Notes under the pieces: generated by a model | Told to the model about the DNA's origin: nothing | What the model saw: the letters and a program-made list of their open reading frames with translations, nothing else | The model's database searches: none | Source: Alphaproteobacteria bacterium | Lineage (GTDB): Bacteria; Pseudomonadota; Alphaproteobacteria; Sphingomonadales; Sphingomonadaceae | Assembly (NCBI GenBank): GCA_018828205.1 | Contig: JAHJWA010000218.1 | Span: 1-15,412 of the forward strand | Direction: 5' to 3' | DNA: 15,412 nt | Shown: positions 6,010 through 15,412 of the stretch, piece by piece | Position numbering within the stretch: the stretch's first letter is position 1 | How the letters are laid out: every line of letters begins with the position of its first letter | Made by a program: the position numbers and the translations under genes

Positions 6010-7553
6010 GCGATTTCTGGCCGCTGCTGCTGGGCCTGGGCGACGAGCTCGCCGCGCATGTCCTGCTCTCCGCCGCCGCGATCGGGCTGGGGATCGCCAT
6101 GGCGCTGCCGCTAGCGGTCTGGGCAGGCCGTTCCGAAAGCGTCGCGCGGGTGGCGCTGGGTTTCGCCAGCCTGGTCCAGACCATTCCCGCGCTGGCGCTG
6201 CTGGCGCTGTTCTTCCCGATCCTGCTGAGCCTGCGCGCGGTGTTCGGCGAGGGCCTGCCGACGCTGGGATTTCTCCCCGCGCTGCTGGCGCTGGCGCTCT
6301 ATGCGCTGCTGCCGATCCTGCGCAATGCGGTGACCGCGCAGGCCAATCTCGACCCCGGGGTGATCGAGGCGGCGGACGGCGTCGGGATGAGCCGCTGGCA
6401 GAAGCTGCGGCTGGTCGAGGCGCCGCTTGCCGCGCCCTTCGTGATGGCGGGGATCCGCACCGCCGCGGTCTGGACCATCGGCGCGGCGACGCTCTCGACC
6501 ACCATCGGTCAGCAGAGCCTGGGCGATCCGATCTTCGCCGGCCTGCAGACCCAGAACTGGGCGCTGGTGCTCGCCGGCTGCCTCGCTTCGGCGGGACTGG
6601 CGCTCAGCGCCGACCTGCTGCTCGGGCTGATCGAGCGCGGCTTCGCGCAGCGCCGCCGCGCGCTGTGGCTGGGCGGGATGGTGGCGGTGCTGCTGGGGAT
6701 CGCCGCGGCGCTGGCGGCGCAGTTCGCGCCAGCGCTGCGCGGCGACGCCCGCGACACGGTGGTGATCGGCGCCAAGCAGTTCTCCGAGCAATATATCCTC
6801 GCCCGGCTGATCGGCCAGCAGCTCGAGCGGGCGGGCTATGCGGTCGAATATCGCGACGGGCTGGGCTCGGCGGTGGTCCACAGCGCGGTCACCAGCGGAG
6901 CGATCGATATCGCGATCGACTACACCGGCACGCTGTGGACCAACCAGATGGGCCGCGAGGGCAACCCCGGCCGCGAGGCGATGTATCAGGCCATCGTCGA
7001 ATGGAAACGCGACACCGGCGAGGCGCGCGTGCTCGGGCGGCTGGGGTTCGAGAACGCCTATGCCTTCGCGATGCGCGAGGACCGGGCGCAGGAACTGGGG
7101 GTGCGCAGTCTCGCCGATCTGGCGCGCGTCGCCCCTCGCCTCACCGTCGGCGGCGACCCCGAATTCTTCGAGCGTCCCGAATGGGCCGCGGTGCGCGAGG
7201 CCTATGGCCTGCGCTTCGCCCGCCAGCGCAATTTCTCGGCCACCTTCATGTACAATGCGCTGCGCTCGGGCGGCGCCGACGTCATCAGCGCCTATACCTC
7301 CGACGGGCGGATCGCGGCGGACCGGCTGGTGGTGCTCGAGGATCCGCGCGGGGCGCTGCCGAGCTACGACGCGCTGATCCTGCTGGGGCCCGAAGCACGA
7401 CGCGATGAAAAGCTGGTGGAGACGCTGCAGCCGCTGCTGGGCGCGATCGACGTCGAGGCGATGCGCGAGGCCAATTTCGCCGTCGACCGCGAGGACGACA
7501 AGCGTTCGCCCGCGCAAGCCGCGCGCGCGCTCGCCCAGCGGATCGGGCTCTAG
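6006..7553 (+). CDS. Fused permease and substrate-binding protein of an osmoprotectant-type ABC importer
   Basis: The 515-residue inner-membrane protein joins two parts usually made separately. Residues 1 to about 215 are a BPD-type permease with about five hydrophobic segments and the EAA loop EAADGVGMSRWQKLRLVEAP (about 121-140) that docks on the ATPase. A further hydrophobic segment (about 219-243) leads to a periplasmic OpuAC-type binding domain from about 251 (VVIGAKQFSEQYILARLIGQ, then AIDIAIDYTGTLW, then ISAYTSDGRI and PSYDALILLGPE). The family imports glycine betaine, choline, carnitine or bile-acid-like ligands; a similar fusion with a CBS-free ATPase is the ergothioneine importer EgtU/EgtV. 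Which ligand applies cannot be settled by eye. The ATGA overlap with the ATPase makes this a complete two-gene importer. The TAG stop shares CTAG with the convergent DUF2147 gene. Confidence 0.9.
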   Translation: MSDFWPLLLGLGDELAAHVLLSAAAIGLGIAMALPLAVWAGRSESVARVALGFASLVQTIPALALLALFFPILLSLRAVFGEGLPTLGFLPALLALALYALLPILRNAVTAQANLDPGVIEAADGVGMSRWQKLRLVEAPLAAPFVMAGIRTAAVWTIGAATLSTTIGQQSLGDPIFAGLQTQNWALVLAGCLASAGLALSADLLLGLIERGFAQRRRALWLGGMVAVLLGIAAALAAQFAPALRGDARDTVVIGAKQFSEQYILARLIGQQLERAGYAVEYRDGLGSAVVHSAVTSGAIDIAIDYTGTLWTNQMGREGNPGREAMYQAIVEWKRDTGEARVLGRLGFENAYAFAMREDRAQELGVRSLADLARVAPRLTVGGDPEFFERPEWAAVREAYGLRFARQRNFSATFMYNALRSGGADVISAYTSDGRIAADRLVVLEDPRGALPSYDALILLGPEARRDEKLVETLQPLLGAIDVEAMREANFAVDREDDKRSPAQAARALAQRIGL

Positions 7554-7969
7554 TTGGCCCGGGTCCAGACCTGCGTCTGGCAGAACGGGCCCAGACAGCC
7601 CTTCACCTCGAGCTTTCCGTTCGCGAGCCGGCGCACCACCGAGCGGTAATCCTTGCCGCTCTTGGGATCGTAGATCCGCCCGCGCCAGACATCGCCATCC
7701 TCGGTGAAGGAGATCAGCACCGGCATTCCGAGAATCCGGCGGCTGCGCTTGGCGGGGTCGGGGTTGTTGACGTCGCGCTGGCCCGCGCCCTCGGGCGGGG
7801 GCTTGAGGAAGCGCTCGATCTTGCCGCAATGGCTGCGCCCGCACGGAGCGACCGTAATCACCGCGTCCTTCTCTTGGGTGACCCAATTCCCGGTGATCGG
7901 CGCAGCGGCGAGCGCCGGGGCTGCGGTCAGCGTGGCGGTCACGGCGAGGGCAAGAGCAGCGAATTTCAT
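7550..7969 (-). CDS. DUF2147 secreted protein
   Basis: The 139-residue product begins with a clear Sec signal peptide (MKFAALALAVTATL ... APALA, cleavage near residue 21). The mature part is a DUF2147 domain: PITGNWVTQEKDAVITVAPC, a first cysteine pair C-x4-C in CGRSHC, the stretch LGMPVLISF, WRGRIYDPKSGKDYRS, and a final pair C-x4-C in CLGPFC followed by QTQVWTR. The four cysteines suggest disulfides in the periplasm. Function of the family is unknown. The ATG at 7969 is chosen over the upstream in-frame TTG at 7975 because AGGA lies seven bases before it. It sits 43 bases after the midA stop, probably in the same transcript. Confidence 0.88.
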   Translation of the reverse strand: MKFAALALAVTATLTAAPALAAAPITGNWVTQEKDAVITVAPCGRSHCGKIERFLKPPPEGAGQRDVNNPDPAKRSRRILGMPVLISFTEDGDVWRGRIYDPKSGKDYRSVVRRLANGKLEVKGCLGPFCQTQVWTRAN

Positions 7970-7976
7970 CGGCAAT

Positions 7977-7980
7977 TCCT
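7977..7980 (-). promoter_or_regulatory. Ribosome binding site of the DUF2147 gene
   Basis: On the minus strand AGGA (inside AAAGGAA) lies seven bases upstream of the ATG at 7969 and overlaps too closely with the alternative TTG at 7975, so it selects the ATG. Confidence 0.6.
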
Positions 7981-8012
7981 TTGGGGTTGCATCGCTTGGG
8001 TGTCGCTTCGTC

Positions 8013-9092
8013 TCATGGCTGCGGGGCGAATCCGGCGCCGGGCGGCCAGCCGCCGCCCGACAGCGCGAACACCTTGAACAGCTCGCCCATTTCCGCGGCG
8101 TGAACCAGTCGGCGGTGGGCCGCTGCGATCTCCTCCGCGCGGTGGGGTGCCTGCGCCGTCAGCGCCTGCGCGCGCGCGTCGATCCCCAGCGCGGCGAGCC
8201 AGGCGCCCTGCGTGGTCCCCCCGATCCAGGCCGCGCCGCGCGCTTTCGCGATGTCGGCGAGCACCGCGAAATCGACATGCGCGGTGATGTCCGCCTCGCC
8301 CGGCAGCGCCAGCGGATCCACTTTGGAATGCGCCCGCACCGCCTGCAGCGTCGAACCGGTGCGGGGGGTGAGATGGCCGTAATCGATGAACAGCGCCGCA
8401 CCGCCATGCGTCGTCAGCCGGTGCGCGAGTTCCGCCAGCGCCGCGGCCGCGCCGGGGCAGGTCTCGGCCAGCGTGCCCGGCGCCGCATCGCGCCAGGCGT
8501 CGGGGACGGCGGCATCCATCGGCTGCGTCCCCGCGGTGAAGACGAAGCCTTCTTCCGCATTCTCCCCCGCCAGCGCCACCATGCGTTCGCGCCAGCCCGC
8601 CTCGGTGCGCACCAGCTGGCGCACCGGCAGCGCGTCGAGGAATTCATTGGCCACCAGCAGCAGCGGGCGGTCCTCGGGGAGGCTCGCGATATCGTCGTGG
8701 AACCGCGCGCCCGGCAGCGCCGCGGCCTGGATCTTGCGAAGCGCGGGCGAGCCCTCGACCAGATGCACCGCGGGTTCGAGCCCCTGCCCGCGCATCACCC
8801 GCAGCGCGTCGCGCGCCAGCGTGCCGCGCCCCGGCCCCAGCTCGGCGTAGATCGCATCCGCCGGGCGCCCGGCGCGGACCCACAGATCCGCCAGCCACAG
8901 CCCGACCATTTCGCCGAACATCTGGCTGATATCGGGCGCGGTGACGAAATCGCCCGTCGCCCCCAGCGGATCGCGCGCGGCATAGTAGCGCGCATTGCTC
9001 TCACCCATGAACCGCGCGACCGGCATCGGCCCGTCGCTGCGGATCAGCCGCGCGAAGCTTTCCGCCAGCTCGGTCGGGGCGCCGCCGGTCAC
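8013..9092 (-). CDS. midA: MidA/NDUFAF7-family SAM-dependent methyltransferase
   Basis: The 359-residue protein belongs to the COG1565 (DUF185) class I methyltransferases. Seen: GDFVTAPDISQMFGEMVGLW (residues 47-66), a highly characteristic family block; the SAM-binding glycine motif YAELGPGRGTLARDALR (82-98); LLLVANEFLDALPVRQLV (post I region); and FIDYGHL. The mitochondrial relative NDUFAF7 methylates an arginine of complex I subunit NDUFS2 and is needed for complex I assembly. A similar role on bacterial complex I is plausible but is inference. The GTG at 9092 is used, ten bases after the lgt stop with a GGGGG run as ribosome site, which points to coupling with lgt. In many relatives this gene is followed by a PgeF/YfiH-type gene; here a DUF2147 gene follows. 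Confidence 0.88.
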   Translation of the reverse strand: MTGGAPTELAESFARLIRSDGPMPVARFMGESNARYYAARDPLGATGDFVTAPDISQMFGEMVGLWLADLWVRAGRPADAIYAELGPGRGTLARDALRVMRGQGLEPAVHLVEGSPALRKIQAAALPGARFHDDIASLPEDRPLLLVANEFLDALPVRQLVRTEAGWRERMVALAGENAEEGFVFTAGTQPMDAAVPDAWRDAAPGTLAETCPGAAAALAELAHRLTTHGGAALFIDYGHLTPRTGSTLQAVRAHSKVDPLALPGEADITAHVDFAVLADIAKARGAAWIGGTTQGAWLAALGIDARAQALTAQAPHRAEEIAAAHRRLVHAAEMGELFKVFALSGGGWPPGAGFAPQP

Positions 9093-9102
9093 AGGCCCCC
9101 GC

Positions 9103-9966
9103 TCAGACGACGGGGCGCTGGACGGCGGGCCGGTCGTCGGGCTTGCGGGTCAGGCTGTAGGCGATCACCCCCAGCCCCACCGCGATCATCGGCAGCGACA
9201 GCCACTGCCCGCGCGACAGGCCCGATTCGACCACCACATAGGCGAGATGCGCATCGGGCTCGCGGAAGAACTCGTTGACGAAGCGCGCCAGCGACACGCC
9301 CACGGTGAACACGCCCACCAGCACCCCGGGGCGCAGCCGCGCACGGGTGAGCCAGAACAGCGGCACCAGGATCGCGATCAGCAGCAGCCCCTCGAGCGCG
9401 GCCTGATAGAGCTGGCTGGGATGCCGCGCGAGCCCGAGCGGGTCGCTGGGAAAGACCATCGCCCAGGGCACGTCGGTCGGACGCCCGTAGAGCTCGCCGT
9501 TGACGAAATTCGCCAATCGCCCGAAAAACATCCCGAAGGGCACGTTGACCGCGATATAGTCGCACACCCTGAGCCAGCTGAGCTGGCCGCGCCACGACAC
9601 GAAGGCGATTGCCGCCAGCACCCCGAGCACCCCGCCGTGGAAGCTCATCCCGCCGCTCCACAGCTGGAACAGCTCGAGGCTGCCGAACAGTTCGGGGCGG
9701 TAGAAGGCGGCATAACCCAGCCTGCCGCCCAGGATGATCCCCAGCGTGCAGTAGAAGAACAGATCGTCGACATGGCGCTGCGCCATCGGACTGCCCGGCG
9801 CGCGCACCATGCGCGACAGATGCCAGTATCCCAGCAGGATTCCGCCCAGATAGGCGAGCGAATAGAAGCGCAGCTGGAACGAGCCGATCGAGAAGAGATA
9901 GGGCCTCAGCCCGAGCTCGGCCCACTGGATCGGGTCGGTGCCGGTCGCGGCGAGTAGTGACAACAA
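9103..9966 (-). CDS. lgt: Phosphatidylglycerol-prolipoprotein diacylglyceryl transferase
   Basis: The 287-residue inner-membrane enzyme transfers diacylglycerol from phosphatidylglycerol to the lipobox cysteine of prolipoproteins, the first step of lipoprotein maturation. About seven hydrophobic segments are visible. Key blocks: SGGMSFHGGVLG with His110 (matching E. coli His103), the Lgt signature GRLANFVNGELYGR (149-162) with Arg150 (matching E. coli Arg143), RHPSQLYQA, and RFVNEFFREPDAH near 228-240. Start: there is no ATG in a suitable place. TTG at 9966 (or the adjacent TTG at 9963) follows AAGGGG by about eight bases and gives the usual short N-terminus. It leads a minus-strand operon with midA. 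Confidence 0.95.
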   Translation of the reverse strand: MLSLLAATGTDPIQWAELGLRPYLFSIGSFQLRFYSLAYLGGILLGYWHLSRMVRAPGSPMAQRHVDDLFFYCTLGIILGGRLGYAAFYRPELFGSLELFQLWSGGMSFHGGVLGVLAAIAFVSWRGQLSWLRVCDYIAVNVPFGMFFGRLANFVNGELYGRPTDVPWAMVFPSDPLGLARHPSQLYQAALEGLLLIAILVPLFWLTRARLRPGVLVGVFTVGVSLARFVNEFFREPDAHLAYVVVESGLSRGQWLSLPMIAVGLGVIAYSLTRKPDDRPAVQRPVV

Positions 9967-10133
9967 ATGGATATCCCCTTAGAGACGCGCCCGAGTCCGC
10001 GCATGGAACCCCGTGCGGCGCGGCTTGTGGCATAGCAGGCGGTTTCGGGAAAGCCTGTGCATGCTGGGGCGCTTTGCCCCGGGGCGGGATGCAATGATGC
10101 ATTCGCCCTTCACTGGAGAGGATCTGACTACCC
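9967..10133. other. Divergent intergenic region between lgt and the acyl-CoA ligase
   Basis: The 167-base spacer must contain promoters for both directions, but no convincing -35/-10 pair can be picked by eye. A small 5-bp hairpin (ggggc, loop gcttt, gcccc) lies at 10066-10080. The sequence gatgca is repeated eight bases apart just downstream (about 10088-10101) ahead of the ligase. GGAGAGG at about 10115-10121 is a somewhat distant ribosome site for the ligase. No riboswitch-like architecture was recognised. Confidence 0.35.
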
Positions 10134-11821
<1,688 letters not shown>

Positions 11822-11825
<4 letters not shown>

Positions 11826-14581
11826 AATCGACCCGGCTTCCCGACCAGCGCGCGATCATCGACCGGCGCAAGCTCGCCGCCCGGATCGCGGCGCTGGCGG
11901 AAGACGGGGGGCGCGGAGCGCGACCGAAGATCGTCGAGACGCTGCGCACGGCGCTCGACGGAGGCCGCGCCGAGCTCGCGCGCAGACTTGAAGCGCAACC
12001 CTCGGCGGGTCACGCCTGCGCCAATGGCCACGCCTTCCTGATCGACCAGCTCGTCCGCGTGCTGTTCGATCACGTCACCACCCATCTCTACCCCGCCGCC
12101 AACCGCAGCTCCGCCGAACGGATCGCGATCATGGCGGTGGGCGGCTACGGCCGCGCCGAGATGGCGCCGCATTCCGATGTCGATATCGCCTTCCTCACCC
12201 CGCGGCGCAGCGCCGCCTGGTGCGAGCAGGTGATCGAGGCGATGCTCTATCTGATGTGGGATCTGGGGCTCAAGGTCGGGCATTCGAGCCGTTCGGTCGA
12301 CGAGGCGACGCGGCTGGCGCGCGAGGATCTCACCATCCGCACCGCGCTGCTCGAGGCGCGCTACATCTGGGGCGACGAGGCGCTTTACGAGGAGGCGGCG
12401 CGGCGGTTCTGGGCCGAGGTCGCGCATGGCACCGGGCGCCAGTTCGTCCGCGAGAAGCTGGCCGAGCGCGACGCGCGCCACCGGCGGATGGGCGACAGCC
12501 GCTACGTCGTCGAACCCAACATCAAGGAGGGCAAGGGGGGCCTGCGCGATCTCCAGACGCTTTACTGGATCGGCAAATACCTCCACCAGGTCCGCAGCGC
12601 CTCCGAACTGGTCGATGTCGGGCTGTTCACGAGCGACGAATACCGCAGCTTCCGCCGCGCCGAGCGCTTCCTGCTGGCGGTGCGCTGCCACCTCCACCAG
12701 ATCACCGGGCGGGCCGAGGACCGGCTGACCTTCGATTTCCAGCGTCAGATCGCCGAGCGGATGAATTTCGCTGATCGTCCGGGCAAGAGCGCGGTCGAGC
12801 GCTTCATGCAGTTCTACTTCCTCCAGGCCAACCGAGTCGGCAGCCTGACCGGCGTGTTCCTCTCGCATATCGACGACCAGCTCGCGCAGAAGAGCGCGCG
12901 CAGCGGCTTCTTCGCGGGGTTCCGCGCCCGTCCGCGGGAGGTCAAGGGCTACCGCGTCCACGGCGGCCGGATCGCCGCGCCCTCGGACGACTGGTTCCGC
13001 AAGGACCCGGTGCGGCTGATCGAGCTGTTCGAGCTGGCCGAGGCCGAACAGCTCGAGATCCATCCCCAGACCATGCGCCAGGCAAGCCGCGATTCAGGGC
13101 TGATCGACAATGATGTGCGCGAAAGCCCGCGCGCCAACGCGCTGTTCCTCGAGCTGCTCGCGGGGCGCAAGGATCCCGAGGCGGTGCTGCGCTGGATGAA
13201 CGAGGCCGGGGTGATGGGGCGTTTCGTGCCCGATTTCGGCCGCGTCAACGCGCAGATGCAGTTCAACATGTACCACCACTACACGGTGGACGAGCACACC
13301 ATCCGCGCGATCGGCCTGCTCAGCCGGATCGAGAAGGGCGAGCTCAAGCAGGACCATCCGCGCGCCTCGCATCTGATCCACAAGGTCGCCAGCCGCCGCG
13401 TCGCCTATGTCGCCGCGCTGCTCCACGATATCGCCAAGGGCCGCGGCGGCGACCATTCGGTGCTGGGCGCCGAGGTCGCGCAGGAACTGTGCCCGCGCTT
13501 CGGGCTGACCGATGCCGAGACCGATCTGGTCGCCTGGCTGGTGCGCGAGCATCTGCTGATGAGCGCCACCGCCTTCAAGCGCGATCTCACCGATCCCAAG
13601 ACGATCGAGGATTTCGTCGCCCGGGTGCAGGGGCTCGAGCGGTTGCGCCATCTCGCGATCCTCACCGCGGTCGATATCCGCGCGGTCGGGCCGGGCGTGT
13701 GGAACAGCTGGAAAGGCCAGCTGCTGGGCGAATTGTTCGACAGCGCGCAGGAGCGGCTGCGGCTGGGGCATGCGCGGCACGGGCGCGAGGTCCGCGTTGC
13801 CGCCAAGCGCGAGGAGGTCGCCGAACTGCTCGGCGAGCGCGCCGATCTGGCCAACAGCGTCGGCATGCGCTTCGACGATTCCTACTGGATCGCCGAGGCG
13901 CCCGACATCGTCGCGCTCAACCTGGTGCATTTCGAGGCGGCGCGCAGCGCCGATCACAAGCTCTCGATCCATTGCGAATATTACGAAGAGCGCGGCGCGA
14001 CGCTGGTGACCGTGATCGCCGCCGACCATCCCGGCCTGTTCTACCGCATCGCCGGCGGGATCCATCTGGCGGGCGCCAACATCATCGACGCGCGGATCCA
14101 CACCACCCGCAGCGGCTGGGCGGTCGACAATTTCCTGATCCAGGACCCGCACGGGCGGCCGTTCCGCGAGGCCGCGCAGCTCGAGCGGATCGAGCGCTCG
14201 ATCGAGGATGCGCTCGCCAACCGGATCGCGCTCGAGCCGCGGCTGGCGCAGCGCCCGCTGCCGCACCACCGCTCCAAGGCCTTCGATGTCGATCCCCGCG
14301 TGGTCTTCGACAACAAGGCCTCGAACCGCTTCACCGTGATCGAGGTCAACGCCCGCGACCGCTCCGCGCTGCTCAACCGGCTGGCGCGGACGCTGTTCGA
14401 GGAAGGGCTGGTGGTCCATTCGGCGCATATCACCGCCTATGGCGAGCGCGCGGTCGATACCTTCTACATCACCGACGTCACGGGCTCGAAGATCACCGGC
14501 GAGGCGCGGCTCAAGCGCATCGAGGAAGCGCTGCTCGAAGCGGGAAGTGATGCATTACAGGCACGGTTGGAAGAAGCGTAA
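11822..14581 (+). CDS. glnD: Bifunctional [protein-PII] uridylyltransferase/uridylyl-removing enzyme
   Basis: The 919-residue enzyme is the glutamine sensor of the nitrogen regulatory cascade: it uridylylates PII when glutamine is low and removes UMP when it is high. Domains: nucleotidyltransferase with GGYGRAEMAPHSDVDIAFL (107-125), where Asp119 and Asp121 would bind metal; a GlnD helical part with NIKEGKGGLRDLQTLYWIGK; an HD hydrolase beginning at YHHYTVDEHT with the HD pair His535-Asp536 in ALLHDIAKGRGGDHS; and two C-terminal ACT domains (from about 725, TVIAADHPGLFYRIAGGI, and from about 838, IEVNARDRSALLNRLA) that bind glutamine. All catalytic motifs are intact and the length is normal for alphaproteobacteria. 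The GTG start at 11822 overlaps the ligase stop (GTGA) and is supported by the family N-terminus RLPDQRAIIDRRKLA. PII and glutamine synthetase are not in the window. Confidence 0.96.
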
Positions 14582-14683
14582 CGGTCGTTTGTCGGGCGAG
14601 TCTTGCAACTTCCGTGCGTGTGGTTACGTATGTGTGTCACAACCAAAAACATAAAAAAATATAAAGACGAAACCAGGAGAGAG
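14582..14683 (+). promoter_or_regulatory. A-rich leader and promoter region of the TonB-dependent receptor
   Basis: This 102-base gap differs sharply in base composition from the rest of the window: 14641-14674 is mostly A, including a run of seven A at 14653-14659 and the string TATAAA at 14660-14665. TTGCAA (14603-14608) is a possible -35, but no good -10 lies at standard spacing (TACGTA at 14625-14630 matches poorly). A short near-palindrome TGTGTCACA lies at 14633-14641. No terminator hairpin was seen for glnD. The promoter position is inference. Confidence 0.45.
14675..14679 (+). promoter_or_regulatory. Ribosome binding site of the TonB-dependent receptor
   Basis: AGGAG lies four bases before the ATG at 14684 and ten bases before the in-frame ATG at 14690; either could be used. 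The choice changes only two residues of the signal peptide. Confidence 0.7.
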
Positions 14684-15412
14684 ATGTCCATGAAAACCCC
14701 CTATGCATCGTTGCGCGTGCTTGCCATCCTTGGAGCGGGCGCGGCGCTCGCGCCTGCCGCCGCCCTGGCGCAGGCTCAGCCCGCCGCTGAGCCGGTCGAA
14801 ACCCCCGCTCCCACCGATGAGAACGTCATCATCGTCACCGCGCAGGGACGCTCGCAGATTCTCGCCGATGTTCCGGTCGCGATCAACGCGGTTTCCGCCG
14901 AACAGCTCGAGCGTTCGGGTACCAACGACATCCGCGAACTGACCCAGGTGGCGCCCTCGCTGCTGGTCTCCTCGACCGGCAATGAAGCCAATGGTTCGGC
15001 GCGTATCCGCGGCATCGGCACGGTGGGCGACAACGCCGGTCTCGAAAGCTCGGTCGCGGTCTTCGTCGACGGGGTCTATCGCTCGCGTTCGGGCAATGCG
15101 CTGAGCGAACTCGGCCCGCTCGACCGGATCGAGATCCTGCGCGGTCCGCAGGGTACGCTGGGCGGACGCAACTCGTCTGCCGGCCTGATCTCGATCTACA
15201 CCGCGCAGCCCGAATTCACCTTCGGCGGTCACGGCTCGATTTCCTATGGCAATTACGACGCGATCCGCGCCGAGGCCGGCATCACCGGCCCGATCAGCGA
15301 AACCATCGCCGCGCGCATCGACGGGGTCTATTCGCGCCGCGACGGCTTCTACAACGATGTCGTCAACGACACCGACGTCAACAATCGCGACCGCTATCTG
15401 GTGCGCGCGCAA
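14684..15412 (+). CDS. TonB-dependent receptor, N-terminal part (runs off the right edge)
   Basis: 243 codons are visible without a stop. The product is an outer-membrane receptor that uses TonB energy for active uptake. Seen: a signal peptide (MSMKTPYASLRVLAIL ... AALA, cleavage near residue 29), a proline-rich linker, a TonB-box-like NVIIVTAQ (about 47-54), and the plug domain: DVPVAINAVSAEQLERSG, IRELTQVAPSLLV, ARIRGIGT, VAVFVDGVYRSR, LDRIEILRGPQGTLGGRNSS. The first barrel strands follow (HGSISYGNYDAIRAEAGITG, ARIDGVYSRRDGF). The plug resembles the large sphingomonad receptor group; the substrate cannot be told from this part. More T-ending codons (GTT, GGT, TCT) appear here than in neighbouring genes, which fits higher expression. 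Start at 14684 or 14690. Confidence 0.92.
   Translation, partial: MSMKTPYASLRVLAILGAGAALAPAAALAQAQPAAEPVETPAPTDENVIIVTAQGRSQILADVPVAINAVSAEQLERSGTNDIRELTQVAPSLLVSSTGNEANGSARIRGIGTVGDNAGLESSVAVFVDGVYRSRSGNALSELGPLDRIEILRGPQGTLGGRNSSAGLISIYTAQPEFTFGGHGSISYGNYDAIRAEAGITGPISETIAARIDGVYSRRDGFYNDVVNDTDVNNRDRYLVRAQ

Noticed and set aside
6111..7886. 591-codon open frame on the minus strand opposite the permease fusion
   Set aside because: It crosses the transporter end into the DUF2147 gene in another frame, and its composition (Gln/Arg/His-rich) matches no family; an antisense shadow.
10066..10080. ggggc/gcccc hairpin as a terminator between lgt and the ligase
   Set aside because: The genes diverge so no terminator is needed there, the stem is only five pairs, and no T-tract follows.
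13094..14428. 444-codon open frame on the minus strand opposite glnD
   Set aside because: glnD is intact with HD and ACT domains here; the opposite frame is a compositional artefact.
14624..15412. Minus-strand open frame opposite the TonB-dependent receptor
   Set aside because: The receptor frame has signal peptide, TonB box and plug motifs; the opposite frame has only shadow composition.

Overview
The window is GC-rich throughout, with strong G/C third positions and many GTG/TTG starts. The protein families point to an alphaproteobacterium of the order Sphingomonadales (Sphingomonas/Erythrobacter-like): a Sphingomonadales-style TonB-dependent receptor, an HWE-type histidine kinase, a GlnD with the typical sphingomonad N-terminus, and REP-like palindromes whose translation gives the 'IPA.AG' type peptide. 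The assignment is by pattern only; no 16S or database search was possible. It looks like ordinary chromosome: no phage, transposase, CRISPR, tRNA or rRNA was seen.

Layout. (1) Minus strand, 1-2947: a leucine/isovalerate catabolism cluster, transcribed as isovaleryl-CoA dehydrogenase, then a small PhnA-type protein, then the methylcrotonyl-CoA carboxylase beta subunit, which runs off the left edge. The carboxylase gene carries a pair of inverted GC-rich hairpins (a REPIN-like element) inserted in frame at its inter-domain linker. (2) Plus strand, 3100-4635: a GAF-PAS-HWE histidine kinase, transcribed divergently from the leucine genes and followed by a probable terminator. (3) Plus strand, 4712-7553: a tightly coupled trio (GTGA and ATGA overlaps) of an uncharacterised lipoprotein, an ABC ATPase and a fused permease/substrate-binding protein. 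Together these make a compact osmoprotectant/quaternary-amine (or ergothioneine-like) importer. (4) Minus strand, 7550-9966: lgt, a MidA/NDUFAF7-family methyltransferase and a DUF2147 secreted protein, probably one operon; its last stop codon overlaps that of the ABC transporter through a shared CTAG. (5) Plus strand, 10134-14581: a fatty-acyl-CoA ligase coupled by a GTGA overlap to glnD, the uridylyltransferase/uridylyl-removing nitrogen sensor. (6) Plus strand, 14684 to the right edge: the N-terminal part of a TonB-dependent receptor, preceded by a strikingly A-rich leader.

How the genes relate. Isovaleryl-CoA dehydrogenase and the carboxylase act two steps apart in leucine breakdown. Lgt lipidates exported prolipoproteins such as the one at 4712. 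The remaining units look functionally independent. No gap between genes exceeds about 170 bases. The strongest candidate for something unusual is the in-frame REPIN-like insertion in the carboxylase. No convincing new multi-gene system was found.
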